Part shown: positions 8,137 to 17,515 of the stretch, in pieces
Layout of the letters: every line of letters begins with the position of its first letter
Position numbering within the stretch: the stretch's first letter is position 1
Source: Sandaracinaceae bacterium
Lineage (GTDB): Bacteria; Myxococcota_A; Polyangia; Polyangiales; Sandaracinaceae
Reading direction: 5' to 3'
DNA length: 64,000 nucleotides
Assembly: GCA_019637095.1 (NCBI GenBank)
Contig: JAHBWG010000053.1
Span: 1 to 64,000 of the forward strand
The notes under the pieces: model-generated
What the model was told of the DNA's origin: nothing
Database searches by the model: none
The model's input: only the letters and a program-made list of their open reading frames with translations
Program-made: the position numbers and the translations under genes

Positions 8137-9092
8137 TGCTGCGTCCGACGGCGCGTCGTCCAGACGACTTGCTCGCTGCGATCGTCGCGCTCGGCGTGGT
8201 GCTCGGCGGCTGCGAGGGCCCTCCGCGCCAGCACGACTGGGGCCTCGCGTTCGAGGACCCGGGCGTCGCGGCGGCGAGCGCGCTCGTCGAGGCGCTCGTG
8301 CTCGCCGGCGGCTGCGCCGGGGCGCCGATCTACCGCGCCGACGTGCCGCAGGCGGGCACCGGGCCGGCGCCACCGGCGCTCGCGCCGGGGCGCTACGGTC
8401 TCGCGGGCATCGCGCGAGATGGGACGTGCCGCACGATCGCCCGCGGGTGCGTCGAGGCGGAGCTCCCGCTGCCAGAGGGCGCCCGTGTCGTCGTGCCGCT
8501 CGCGACCACCGACGAGCACCCGGCGTGCGCGGCCTCGCAGTGCCGGGCGGGGCGATGCGAGGGTGGCGCCGAGCCGGACGCGGGGTTCACGCCGGCCGAC
8601 GGAGGCGTCGAAGGCGTCGACGCCGGCGCGCTCCTCGACGCGGGGTCGATGGACGCCGGGGTCGAGCCGCTCGACGCGGGCGCGCGCGTCGACGCGGCGG
8701 CGGAGCTCCCCGACGCCGGGCCGCCCGACGCCGGGCCGGACTGCGGGCTCGAGCGCGACGGACGCTGCTATCGGCGCCTCGCCGCGGCGCTCCCGTGGGC
8801 CGCCGCGCAGCGCGCGTGCGTCGTCTGGGGCGGCCACCTCGTGATCTACGAGGACGCGGACGAGGAGCTCGCCGTCGAGGCGGCGCTCGGGCACGGGATC
8901 TGGATCGGGCTGAGCGACGAGGCGGCGGAGGGCGTGTTCGAGTGGGTCGACGGTCGCCCGCTCGGCTACGCGCGCTGGCGCTCGGACGCGCCGCGCAGCG
9001 TCCCGCCGTGGCGCGACTGCGTCGAGCACACCGCGACGGGCTGGCTCGACCGCCGCTGCGAGGACCCGCTCCCCTACGTCTGCGAGCGGTGA
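8136..9092 (+). CDS. Lipoprotein with C-type lectin-like domain
   Basis: 318 residues. A hydrophobic leader ends in the lipobox VLGGC, so the mature protein should be lipid-anchored. Residues 140-200 are an Asp-Ala-Gly/Pro linker. The last 110 residues form a C-type lectin-like domain: CYRRL, then AQRACVVWGGHLVIYEDADE, GIWIGLSD, FEWVDG, DCVEH and the terminal CEDPLPYVCER, with Cys spacing as in CTLDs. The calcium-binding EPN/QPD tripeptide is not evident, so sugar binding is not assured. The ATG overlaps the kinase stop by one base (TGATG), showing co-translation with the kinase gene. Probably displayed at the cell surface. Confidence 0.85.
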   Translation: MLRPTARRPDDLLAAIVALGVVLGGCEGPPRQHDWGLAFEDPGVAAASALVEALVLAGGCAGAPIYRADVPQAGTGPAPPALAPGRYGLAGIARDGTCRTIARGCVEAELPLPEGARVVVPLATTDEHPACAASQCRAGRCEGGAEPDAGFTPADGGVEGVDAGALLDAGSMDAGVEPLDAGARVDAAAELPDAGPPDAGPDCGLERDGRCYRRLAAALPWAAAQRACVVWGGHLVIYEDADEELAVEAALGHGIWIGLSDEAAEGVFEWVDGRPLGYARWRSDAPRSVPPWRDCVEHTATGWLDRRCEDPLPYVCER

Positions 9093-9179
9093 GCCCGCCG
9101 CCGGCGGGGGCCCGCGATGCAGCGCTCCTGCTCGCTGTTGAGAGCGCCAACGGGCGCGGCGCTCGGCGAGCGCCGCCCG

Positions 9180-9794
9180 TCACTCGCGGCGCGCGCAGAC
9201 GCAGACCTGGTCGCGGCGGTTCGCGGTGCAAGCGTCGAGGGTGGACGGCGGCGGGGGACAGAAGGTCGCGCCGTTGTCGTAGCTGCCGAGGCACCTCGAG
9301 CCCCCGCAAGCTCCGTTGCACGTCCCCATCCCGGTGGGCGCGAAGTAGAAGTGGCAGGTGGTCTCCGTCTCGAGGCAGGGTCGGTGGCCGCCCACGCCGC
9401 CGTAGATCGCCGCGCAGCTCGGCGCGCCGGCGCCGGCGTCGCTGCCCGCGTCGTGTCCCGCGTCGGTGCCCGCATCGAAGTCGGTGCCCGCATCGAAGTC
9501 GGTGCCCGCATCGAAGTCGGTGCCCGCGTCGAAGGGCGCGCCCGCGTCGAAGGGAGCGCCCGCGTCGAACGGCGCGCCCGCGTCGAGAGCGCCCGCGTCG
9601 AGAGCGCCCGCGTCGAGGGGCGCGCCCGCGTCTCGATCCGCCGCGGCGTCGGGGCCGGCGCCGCCGTCGAGCGCGCCGGCGTCGAGGCGCGTCGGGACGG
9701 ACCCGTCGCGGTCGGGCTGCGTCCCGGAGCGGTCGAGGACGCACCCGCTCGTGAGCGAGAGCACCAGCAGCGTCAGCGGCGCCAGGGTCCGCAC
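9180..9794 (-). CDS. Lipoprotein with Asp-Ala-Gly repeat stalk and Cys-rich C-terminus
   Basis: 204 residues. The signal peptide ends in LTSGC, a good lipobox. Residues 35-125 are low-complexity Asp-Ala-Gly repeats, many as the hexapeptide DAGTDF or DAGAPF. They are encoded by an 18-bp tandem repeat at 9463-9588. The C-terminal 75 residues contain about ten Cys (CAAIYGG, TTCHFYF, CNGACGGSRC, VCVCARRE), suggesting a small disulfide-bonded surface domain of unknown function. The start is GTG with TATCGT 7 nt upstream, implying a leaderless mRNA. It lies 31 bp downstream of the TetR gene on the same strand. Confidence 0.8.
   Translation of the reverse strand: MRTLAPLTLLVLSLTSGCVLDRSGTQPDRDGSVPTRLDAGALDGGAGPDAAADRDAGAPLDAGALDAGALDAGAPFDAGAPFDAGAPFDAGTDFDAGTDFDAGTDFDAGTDAGHDAGSDAGAGAPSCAAIYGGVGGHRPCLETETTCHFYFAPTGMGTCNGACGGSRCLGSYDNGATFCPPPPSTLDACTANRRDQVCVCARRE
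9463..9588. repeat. 18-bp tandem repeat, about seven units, coding
   Basis: Units begin at 9463, 9481, 9499, 9517, 9535, 9553 and 9571. The first three (TCGGTGCCCGCATCGAAG) are identical, and later ones diverge by one to six bases. The unit length is a multiple of three, so copy-number change would lengthen or shorten the DAG stalk of the lipoprotein without breaking the frame. Confidence 0.9.
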
Positions 9795-9801
9795 GAGGGC
9801 G

Positions 9802-9807
9802 ACGATA
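9802..9807 (-). promoter_or_regulatory. -10 hexamer TATCGT, probable leaderless promoter
   Basis: Read on the minus strand, TATCGT ends 7 nt before the GTG at 9794 of the DAG-repeat lipoprotein. Confidence 0.5.
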
Positions 9808-9825
9808 GTGCAGGCGCCGCCGCGT

Positions 9826-10443
9826 TCAAGGCTGGGACGGCCGCTCGACGTGCGCGCTCACGAGCGCGGCGAGCCACGCGCGGAACTCGTCGCGCACGCG
9901 CGGGTCGTCGGCGAGGCCCGCCGCGCGCAGGACGCCCTCCTCGAAGACCGAGGCACCGAGCACCACGTAGGCGAGCAGCAGCAGGACGAACGCGGTGTCC
10001 CTCGGATCGTGGCGCTGCTCCGTGCTCCGCTCCCGGACGAGGTGCGCCATCTGCGCGAGCATCTGCAGGGGCCGGCGCCGATCGAGCTCGTCTCCGGCGG
10101 GCTGCGCGAGCGCGAGGTGCGCGAGCAGCTTCCCGTAGCCTTGCCCCACCAGGACGTCGAACGCCCTGCCGATGAGCTCGCGCGAGCCCCCGGCCGGGTC
10201 GTCGAGCACCATGAGGCCGGCGGCGAGCTCCCGGTGCAGGTCGTCGATCGCGCGCTTCATCACCTCCGCGACGAGCCCCTCGCGGCTCCCGAAGTGATGG
10301 AGGATCGCCTGGTGCGAGACGCCGAGCTCCTGCGCGAGCGCCGAGAGCCGGAGCCCCTCGGGCCCGACCTCCGCGAGCCGCTGGCTCGCCGCCTCCAGGA
10401 TCCGCGCCCGCGCTTCGGGCCCCTTGAGCCGCCGTCTCGGCAC
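9826..10443 (-). CDS. TetR-family transcriptional regulator
   Basis: 205 residues. The N-terminal helix-turn-helix is typical of TetR: ARARILEAASQRLAEVG, LRLSALAQELGVSHQAILHHFGSREGLVAEVM (about residues 12-58). The remainder is an all-helical ligand-binding and dimerisation domain with no recognisable ligand signature. The GTG start has TAGAAT 7 nt upstream, so the message is probably leaderless. It is divergent from the COQ4-like gene across 88 bp that contains clustered CTTAC/GTAAG half-sites, the expected arrangement for a repressor controlling itself and its neighbour. Confidence 0.88.
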   Translation of the reverse strand: MPRRRLKGPEARARILEAASQRLAEVGPEGLRLSALAQELGVSHQAILHHFGSREGLVAEVMKRAIDDLHRELAAGLMVLDDPAGGSRELIGRAFDVLVGQGYGKLLAHLALAQPAGDELDRRRPLQMLAQMAHLVRERSTEQRHDPRDTAFVLLLLAYVVLGASVFEEGVLRAAGLADDPRVRDEFRAWLAALVSAHVERPSQP

Positions 10444-10450
10444 GGGCGCG

Positions 10451-10456
10451 ATTCTA
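10451..10456 (-). promoter_or_regulatory. -10 hexamer TAGAAT of tetR-family gene
   Basis: On the minus strand TAGAAT ends 7 nt before the GTG at 10443. It lies 30 bp from the CTTAC/GTAAG half-site cluster. Confidence 0.55.
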
Positions 10457-10481
10457 CCCCTTGACCCGCGGTCGGATCGAA

Positions 10482-10516
10482 CTTACTTACTCACACGTAA
10501 CTTACTGGAACGTAAG
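10482..10516. promoter_or_regulatory. Candidate TetR operators between tetR and coq4-like gene
   Basis: The spacer holds repeated CTTAC and GTAAG half-sites. CTTAC (10501-10505), 6 nt, GTAAG (10512-10516) is a perfect 5-bp inverted repeat. TTAC (10487-10490), 6 nt, GTAA (10497-10500) is a second with identical spacing, and a further CTTAC overlaps at 10482-10486. Two equally spaced dyads in a divergent spacer next to a TetR gene are best read as its operators. TTGACC at 10461-10466 could be the -35 of the rightward promoter. Confidence 0.6.
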
Positions 10517-10531
10517 CTACGGGAGAACATC

Positions 10532-11248
10532 ATGAATCAACACACGTTTCGCCCGCTCGAAGCCGCGCGTGCCATGCGCCGTCTGCTCGACGATCCCGAC
10601 AAGACCGAGGAGGCGTTCACGATCGTGCGCGTGATCGACGGGGGTGGGATCGACCGGCTCCATCAGCGCTTCACGAGCACCCCCGAGGGTCGGAGGCTGC
10701 TCGAGGGGCGCCCCTCGATCCTCGCGATGCTGAGCGATCGCGCCGCGCTCGCCGCGATGCCCGAGGGGAGCCTCGGCCGCGCCTACCTCGCCTACTGCGA
10801 GCGCGAGGGCGTCGACGCCGGGGGCCTCGTCGACGCCAGCGCCAACGACGAGCGCGACGAGCTCGACGACGAGCGCCGGTACATCGCCGAGCGCATGCGC
10901 GACACGCACGACCTCTACCACGTCGTCACCGGTTGCCGGACCGACCTCGCCGGAGAGCTCGGCGTGCTCGCCTTCACCACGGCGCAGACCGGCAGCCTCG
11001 GCACCGGCTTGCTCGTCGCGGCGGGCTACGCGCACAGCTACACCCTGCCCGAGAGCGGCGGCGCCGGCCGCCGGATGGCGCGCGAGATGTTCTCTCGCGG
11101 CCTGCGCGCGCGCTCGCTCCCGACCGCGCCGTGGGAGCAGCTCCTCTCGCGCCCGCTCGACGAGGTGCGCGTCGAGCTCGGGATCACCTCGGTGCCCGTC
11201 TACCAGCCGTTCTACAAGGTCGACCGCGACGCGGCGCTCGCGGCCTGA
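10532..11248 (+). CDS. COQ4-family protein (ubiquinone biosynthesis-like)
   Basis: 238 residues. MRDTHDLYHVVTG near residue 128 carries the HDxxH metal-binding signature of COQ4, and the following GELGVLAFTTAQTGSLG is also typical. Eukaryotic COQ4 is needed for ubiquinone assembly and recently for C1 decarboxylation/hydroxylation of the ring. Bacterial members outside ubiquinone gene clusters are less well understood, and no other quinone gene lies nearby. The ATG has GGGAG 6 nt upstream. Control by the adjacent TetR protein is likely from the operator-like repeats. Confidence 0.85.
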   Translation: MNQHTFRPLEAARAMRRLLDDPDKTEEAFTIVRVIDGGGIDRLHQRFTSTPEGRRLLEGRPSILAMLSDRAALAAMPEGSLGRAYLAYCEREGVDAGGLVDASANDERDELDDERRYIAERMRDTHDLYHVVTGCRTDLAGELGVLAFTTAQTGSLGTGLLVAAGYAHSYTLPESGGAGRRMAREMFSRGLRARSLPTAPWEQLLSRPLDEVRVELGITSVPVYQPFYKVDRDAALAA

Positions 11249-11261
11249 CGATCCCGACGTC

Positions 11262-12704
11262 TTACCCCACGACGCGCCCGTGCGGGGTGCCCTCGCCGAA
11301 CCCGCTCGCCGTCTGCACGCCGACGACGGCGCGTGCGTGGAGCTCCTCGAGGTCCTGCGCGCCGACGTAGGTCAGCGCCGACGAGAGCCCGGTGATGAAG
11401 TCGACGAGGATCGCCCCGACCGACTCGCGCCCAGGCTGGATGTAGATGCGCGACGTGCTGATGCCCTCGCGGAAGAAGCCCTTCTTCGCGCGCTCGAACG
11501 CGTCGAGCCCGGCGGTGCGCTCGGCCACCGCCCGCGCCGAGGCCATGCCGTAGTTCTGCTTGTAGATGCGCCCCTCGGCGTCCACGAGCACGTCGCCCGG
11601 CGACTCGAACGTGCCCGCGAGCATCGTCCCGACCATCACGCGCGCCGCGCCGGCCGCGCAGTAGAGCGCCACGTCGCGCGGGTGGCGTACGCCGCCGTCC
11701 GCCCAGACGTGCTTGCCGAGCCGGCGCGCCTCGGCGGCGCACGCGCGCACCGCGCTGAACGTCGGCCGGCCCACCCCCGTCTGCATCCGCGTGGTGCACA
11801 TCGCGCCCGGGCCCACGTTCACCTTCACGACGTCGGCGCCGGCCTCGATCAGCTCGCGCGTGCCCTCCGCGGTGCAGACGTTGCCGGCGATCAGCGGCAG
11901 GCGGCAGTCCGCGCGCACGGCCCGCAGCGCCTCGGTCATGCGTCGCTGGTGTCCGTGCGCCGTGTCGAGCACGAGCGCGTCCACGCCGAGCTCGCGCAGC
12001 GCCCCCGCGCGCGCGGCCGCCTCGCTCGAGATCCCGACCGCCGCCGCCACCATGAGCTCGCCGCGCGCGTTGACGCTCGCGCTCAAGAGCTCGAGCCGCA
12101 CCGCGTCGTCGCGCGTGAGGATCCCGGCGAGCTGCCCGGCCTCGTCGATCACGGGGACCGCCTTCAGGCGCTCCCGCTCCATCACGAGGAAGCCGTCGTG
12201 GTTGCTCGTCCCGGTCGGGATCGTCACGACGCCGCGCTGCATGAAGTGACGGACGGCCGAGTACTGATCGCGATCGCGCAGGTCCGCCGGCGTGACGACG
12301 CCGACCGGGCGGCGCGCGTCGTCGACCACCACGACCATGTGGTGGGCGCGCTTGCGCAAGATCCCTTCCACGTCGCGGAGCGTCGCGTCGGGCGAGACCG
12401 AGAGCGGCGTGTCGTAGCGCGGGTCGGCGGCCTTGATGTGCCGGACGATGCGCTCGACCGTCTCGAGGCTCATGTCCTGGGGCAGGACGCCGAGCCCGCC
12501 GAAGCGCGCGACCGTCTCGGCCATGCGCTTGCCGGTGACCGCGTTCATGTTCGCCGTCACGACCGGGTGGCTCCCGCCCGGGAAGTCCTGGGGGGTCAGG
12601 TTCACCTCGAGGCGCGAGAGCCCGTCGAAGCGTTGGGGGACCAAGAAGACGTCCTCGAGGGCGAGCTCGAGCCGTTCGTCGCGTTCGGGATGGAGGAAGC
12701 GCAT
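11262..12704 (-). CDS. GuaB1-type IMP dehydrogenase/GMP reductase with CBS domains
   Basis: 480 residues, the usual length of GuaB1-family proteins. The barrel is split by two CBS domains at about 95-210 (PLSVSPDATLRDVEGILRKR; GVVTPADLRDRDQY; VPVIDEAGQLAGILTRDDA). The catalytic loop reads VGPGAMCTTRMQTGVGRP near residue 295-312, with the active-site Cys in AMCTTR, where IMPDH has SICTTR. Mycobacterial GuaB1 proteins with this loop have been shown to act as GMP reductases rather than IMPDHs, so conversion of GMP to IMP is the better guess. The start MRFLHPERDERL matches the family N-terminus; an upstream ATG at 12725 is in frame. It is divergent from the gene at 12732 with only 27 bp between starts. 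Confidence 0.88.
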   Translation of the reverse strand: MRFLHPERDERLELALEDVFLVPQRFDGLSRLEVNLTPQDFPGGSHPVVTANMNAVTGKRMAETVARFGGLGVLPQDMSLETVERIVRHIKAADPRYDTPLSVSPDATLRDVEGILRKRAHHMVVVVDDARRPVGVVTPADLRDRDQYSAVRHFMQRGVVTIPTGTSNHDGFLVMERERLKAVPVIDEAGQLAGILTRDDAVRLELLSASVNARGELMVAAAVGISSEAAARAGALRELGVDALVLDTAHGHQRRMTEALRAVRADCRLPLIAGNVCTAEGTRELIEAGADVVKVNVGPGAMCTTRMQTGVGRPTFSAVRACAAEARRLGKHVWADGGVRHPRDVALYCAAGAARVMVGTMLAGTFESPGDVLVDAEGRIYKQNYGMASARAVAERTAGLDAFERAKKGFFREGISTSRIYIQPGRESVGAILVDFITGLSSALTYVGAQDLEELHARAVVGVQTASGFGEGTPHGRVVG

Positions 12705-12719
12705 CGGCGCCGAGGGTTC

Positions 12720-12725
12720 TATCAT
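12720..12725 (+). promoter_or_regulatory. -10 hexamer TATCAT, probable leaderless promoter
   Basis: TATCAT ends 6 nt before the GTG at 12732. It also overlaps the upstream alternative start of the divergent guaB1-type gene, supporting the shorter GuaB1 start. Confidence 0.5.
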
Positions 12726-12731
12726 CGCGCC

Positions 12732-13349
12732 GTGTCGAAGGAAGCGTTCCGTATGCAGGTCGTCAGCCGCGCGCGCGCGTTCAAGCGCTCGTGGGTCGAT
12801 ATGGCCGAGGCGTTGTGCAAGGTCCGCGACGAGGGGCTGTTCCAGCGCTGGGGCTACGAGTCCCTCCACGCCTACGCGCTCGAGGAGCTGAACATCAAGC
12901 GCGCGACCTGCGACAAGCTCACCGTGAGCTACTCGGCGATGGAGCAGCACGTGCCGCACGTCCTCGAGTGGGACGGCGTCGCCCAGGAGCTGCCCACCAT
13001 CGACGCGGTGGACTACTTCGCGCGCGCGCTCGACCCGCGCCCGCGGCGTCACGGCGAGCCGCCGCCGCCGCCGCCGGACGACGAGGTCGTCGCCGAGCTC
13101 AAGACCGCCATCTTCGACGACCTCGCGGGCGCGCCCGCGCTGCGGCGTCGGTTCAACGAGGTCCTGCACCCCAAGAGCGACGACGAGCACCGCCGCGAGC
13201 TCCTCGGGCGAGTGCGCTCGACCGCCGACCGCCTCGAGAGCCTCGTCGGCGGGACCGGCCTGCTCGCCGAGGCCCGCGTCGAGGACGTCGCGCGCTGCAT
13301 GGAACAGCTCCGGGAGGACCTCGACCGGCTCGCCGGCGAGAGTCCTTGA
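12732..13349 (+). CDS. Unassigned helical protein
   Basis: 205-residue soluble protein without recognised domain. The N-terminal 75 residues are helical and basic (RARAFKRSWVDMAEALCKVRDEGLFQ, then WGYESLHAYALEELNIKRATCDKL), reminiscent in style of small DNA-binding or adaptor modules, but I cannot name a family. A proline run (PPPPPP) at about 115 separates a charged C-terminal helix region (LLGRVRSTADRLESLV). The start is GTG with TATCAT 6 nt upstream; an in-frame ATG lies at 12753. The gene is divergent from the guaB1-type gene and 130 bp upstream of a kinase gene. Confidence 0.7.
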   Translation: MSKEAFRMQVVSRARAFKRSWVDMAEALCKVRDEGLFQRWGYESLHAYALEELNIKRATCDKLTVSYSAMEQHVPHVLEWDGVAQELPTIDAVDYFARALDPRPRRHGEPPPPPPDDEVVAELKTAIFDDLAGAPALRRRFNEVLHPKSDDEHRRELLGRVRSTADRLESLVGGTGLLAEARVEDVARCMEQLREDLDRLAGESP

Positions 13350-13479
13350 AGTCTGGGGCCCACCCCGCCACAGTAGACGGGCATCTCTTCAGCGTCTGCG
13401 CGTCCGGCGCCAAGCTCAGGGCCGCCGCGTGGTCCCAGGGCCGTGAGGTCCCCTGTGGGAACCCACCCCGCGAGCACGA

Positions 13480-15216
<1,737 letters not shown>

Positions 15217-15286
15217 GCTGAGTTGGCTGGAGGGGCTGTTCCAGCGATGGGGCCCCCTCGACCGACGCCCGTCGCTGCGCGACGGT

Positions 15287-15404
15287 CAGAGTCGCCAAGA
15301 CCGATCTGTTGGCGTCTTGGCGCCTCGGCGCGAGCTCATCGCGCGCGAAGGCGCAGAGTCGCCAAGACCGATCTGTTGGCGCCTCGGCGCGAGCTCCTCG
15401 CGCA
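15287..15404. repeat. Direct repeat with internal hairpins in intergenic region
   Basis: Two copies of a 28-bp sequence beginning CAGAGTCGCCAAGACC start at 15287 and 15354. Each is followed by CCTCGGCGCGAGCTC[A/C]TCGCG. Copy 1 has an extra 8 bp (TCTTGGCG), which completes a 9-bp perfect hairpin (CGCCAAGAC 15293-15301 with GTCTTGGCG 15314-15322). Copy 2 keeps a 6-bp version (CGCCAA/TTGGCG). This lies in the 269-bp gap between a kinase and an SDR gene and looks like an intergenic repeat element rather than a gene. No U-tract follows, so terminator function is uncertain. Confidence 0.75.
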
Positions 15405-15485
15405 CGGCGCGGACCCCGACGGTTCAGGTCTGCGGTCTTCGAGAGCATCGAAAGTCGGACGCGTGGGCGGTAGGCTCGCGCGGTC

Positions 15486-16418
15486 GTGAAGTACCGGAGC
15501 GCGTTCACCGCCACGCTCGTCGCCGTGCGCGACCGCGTGGCTCGGCCCAACCGCCCGCTCGCGCTGTCGCCCGCCGACCGGCTCGACGGCGTCGACGCGC
15601 TCGTCACCGGCGCGACGGGCGGGCTCGGCCGGCCGATCGCGGAGAAGCTCGCCGCGCGCGGCGCGCGCGTGACGTGCGCCGCGCGGAGCTCGGCCGCGGC
15701 GATCGTCTCCGGCATCGAGGCGCGCGGCGGCCGCGCGGTCGATCGCCCGGTCGATCTCGAGGACCTGCGCTCGATCGACGCGCTCGTCGCCTCGATCGAC
15801 GCGCCGCTCGGGCTCGTCGTGCTCTGCGCCGGGATCGTCCCCGCGCGCGCGCGCCCGACCGCGCAGGGGTTCGACGTGATGATCGGCGTGAACTACCTCG
15901 CGAGCGCGTACCTCGTGGAGCGCCTGCGCGCGGCGGGCAAGCTCGACCACGGCCGCATCGTCGTCGTCGCGTCCGAGAGCCACCGCTCGGCGGAGCACGT
16001 CGACTTCGAGGGGCTCGGCGTGGCCGACGACTACGGGATGGGCGGCGTCATGCGCCGCTACGGCTACTCGAAGGCGCTGCTCCTCGCGTGGGCGCAGGAG
16101 TCGGCGCGGCGCCTCCGGCCCGCGATCGCCGTCCACTCGATCTGCCCGGGGCCCGTCGAGTCGCGCATCGCGCGCGAGGCGCCGCGGTGGGCGCACGCGC
16201 TGCTCGACCCCACCATGAAGGCGTTCTTCTCGCCCGCGGACCTCGCGGCCGAGCCGGTCGTCTACCTCGCGTGCGCTTCGGCGCTCGAGGGGCGCACGGG
16301 CGTCTACTTCCATCGCTGGATCGAGAAGCGGCCGAGCGAGCTCGCGTGTGACGAGGCGGTCGCGTCCCGCCTCTACGACGCGACGTACGAGCTCTTGGCC
16401 CGAAGGAGCGCGCCGTGA
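15486..16418 (+). CDS. Short-chain dehydrogenase/reductase
   Basis: 310 residues, classical SDR with an N-terminal extension. The cofactor loop is TGATGGLG near residue 39-46, followed by the strand VVLCAGI in place of NNAG. The catalytic Tyr and Lys are in YGYSK near 194-198, with the preceding Ser in VASESH. CPGPVES follows, as in family members. It is first in a tightly coupled trio: its stop TGA overlaps the GTG of the DUF1214 gene (GTGA). The substrate is unknown; the sulfotransferase two genes on hints at a hydroxylated lipid, sterol or secondary metabolite. The start is GTG with TAGGCT 9 nt upstream. Confidence 0.85.
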   Translation: MKYRSAFTATLVAVRDRVARPNRPLALSPADRLDGVDALVTGATGGLGRPIAEKLAARGARVTCAARSSAAAIVSGIEARGGRAVDRPVDLEDLRSIDALVASIDAPLGLVVLCAGIVPARARPTAQGFDVMIGVNYLASAYLVERLRAAGKLDHGRIVVVASESHRSAEHVDFEGLGVADDYGMGGVMRRYGYSKALLLAWAQESARRLRPAIAVHSICPGPVESRIAREAPRWAHALLDPTMKAFFSPADLAAEPVVYLACASALEGRTGVYFHRWIEKRPSELACDEAVASRLYDATYELLARRSAP

Positions 16419-17515
16419 CGAGCCGAAGCGAGAAGCGAATCCTCGAAGGCAAGACCTGGGAAGAGTTCTGCGAGCGCCTGCGCGCCGCGGGGCAGGTCGT
16501 CCTCGACGGCCCCGACGACGCGTTCGATCGCGCCGAGGGCTTCCGCTACCTCAGCCGGATCACCCGCGCCGCGCTCGAGACGTTCGTCGAGCACGCCGAC
16601 CCGCTCGCCCCCGTGCTGCAACGCGTCGTGCACGAGACGGCGAAGATGGGCGCCGACAACCCGGACAACTTCTACCAGAACGCGGCGATCTCGGGCGCGC
16701 ACCGCTACCGCGTCTTCGGGCACCGCGGCACGGTGCACTACCTCAGCTTCAGCACGATGATCGGCCACTATGGCAAGGGCGCCGCGATGCCCCCGTCGGG
16801 CTCGCTCGACGCCTCGCAGATGCACGTCGAGGACGACGGGACCTTCGAGATCGCGCTCGCCGCCGAGCGCCCCGAGGGCGCGGCGAACTGGCTGCCGATG
16901 AAGCCGGAGACCGGCACCCTGATCGTGCGCCAGACGCGCCTCGCGCGGGACGAGACGCTCGCGCGCATCCACGTCGAGCCGGTCGGCGGCGTGCGCGCGC
17001 CCACCCCCGTGAGCGCGGCGTCGATCGACGAAGGGCTGACGCAGGCGGGCAACCTCGTGTTCTTCGCCGCGAACATGTTCGGCGCGTGGGCCAAGGGCTT
17101 CGAGGCGCACACCAACACGCTCCCCGAGTTCGACCGCGAGCGCGCGCGCATGGCCGGCGGCGACCCGAACATCGTCTACTACCACTCCTACTGGCGGCTC
17201 GGGCCGGACGAGGCGCTCGTGATCGACGCGACCCCGCCGCCCTGCGACCACTGGAACTTCCAGCTCAACAACCACTGGATGGAGTCGCTCGACTACCGCT
17301 ACTTCCGCATCCACGTGAGCTCGAAGACCGCCACCTACCGCCCCGACGGCTCGGTGCGCATCGTCGTCGCGCACGAGGACCCGGGCGTGCCGAACTGGAT
17401 CCAGACGGTCGGGCACGCGCGCGGGACGATGTGCTTCCGCTGGGTCCGCGCCGAGCAGCACCCGCAGCCCGCCACCCGCGTCGTCGCGCTGCGCGACGTC
17501 GCCTCGCTGCCGTGA
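16415..17515 (+). CDS. DUF1214-domain protein
   Basis: 366 residues, soluble. The C-terminal third fits DUF1214: HWNFQLNNHWMESLDYR, then SSKTATYRPDGSVRIVVAHEDPGVPNW, ending in MCFRWVRAE. The N-terminal part (TWEEFCERLRAAGQ) and the middle (NPDNFYQNAAISG) are also of the type found in longer DUF1214 proteins. The biochemical role of the family is unknown; relatives occur beside sulfotransferases and dehydrogenases in actinobacteria and proteobacteria. It overlaps both neighbours by 4 bp through GTGA junctions, so the three proteins are probably made in fixed ratio. Confidence 0.78.
   Translation: MTSRSEKRILEGKTWEEFCERLRAAGQVVLDGPDDAFDRAEGFRYLSRITRAALETFVEHADPLAPVLQRVVHETAKMGADNPDNFYQNAAISGAHRYRVFGHRGTVHYLSFSTMIGHYGKGAAMPPSGSLDASQMHVEDDGTFEIALAAERPEGAANWLPMKPETGTLIVRQTRLARDETLARIHVEPVGGVRAPTPVSAASIDEGLTQAGNLVFFAANMFGAWAKGFEAHTNTLPEFDRERARMAGGDPNIVYYHSYWRLGPDEALVIDATPPPCDHWNFQLNNHWMESLDYRYFRIHVSSKTATYRPDGSVRIVVAHEDPGVPNWIQTVGHARGTMCFRWVRAEQHPQPATRVVALRDVASLP

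Noticed and set aside
15302-15486. A small coding gene in the 269-bp gap
   Set aside because: Open frames here change between the repeat copies, have no -10 hexamer or Shine-Dalgarno, and give Arg/Ala-rich translations like antisense frames.
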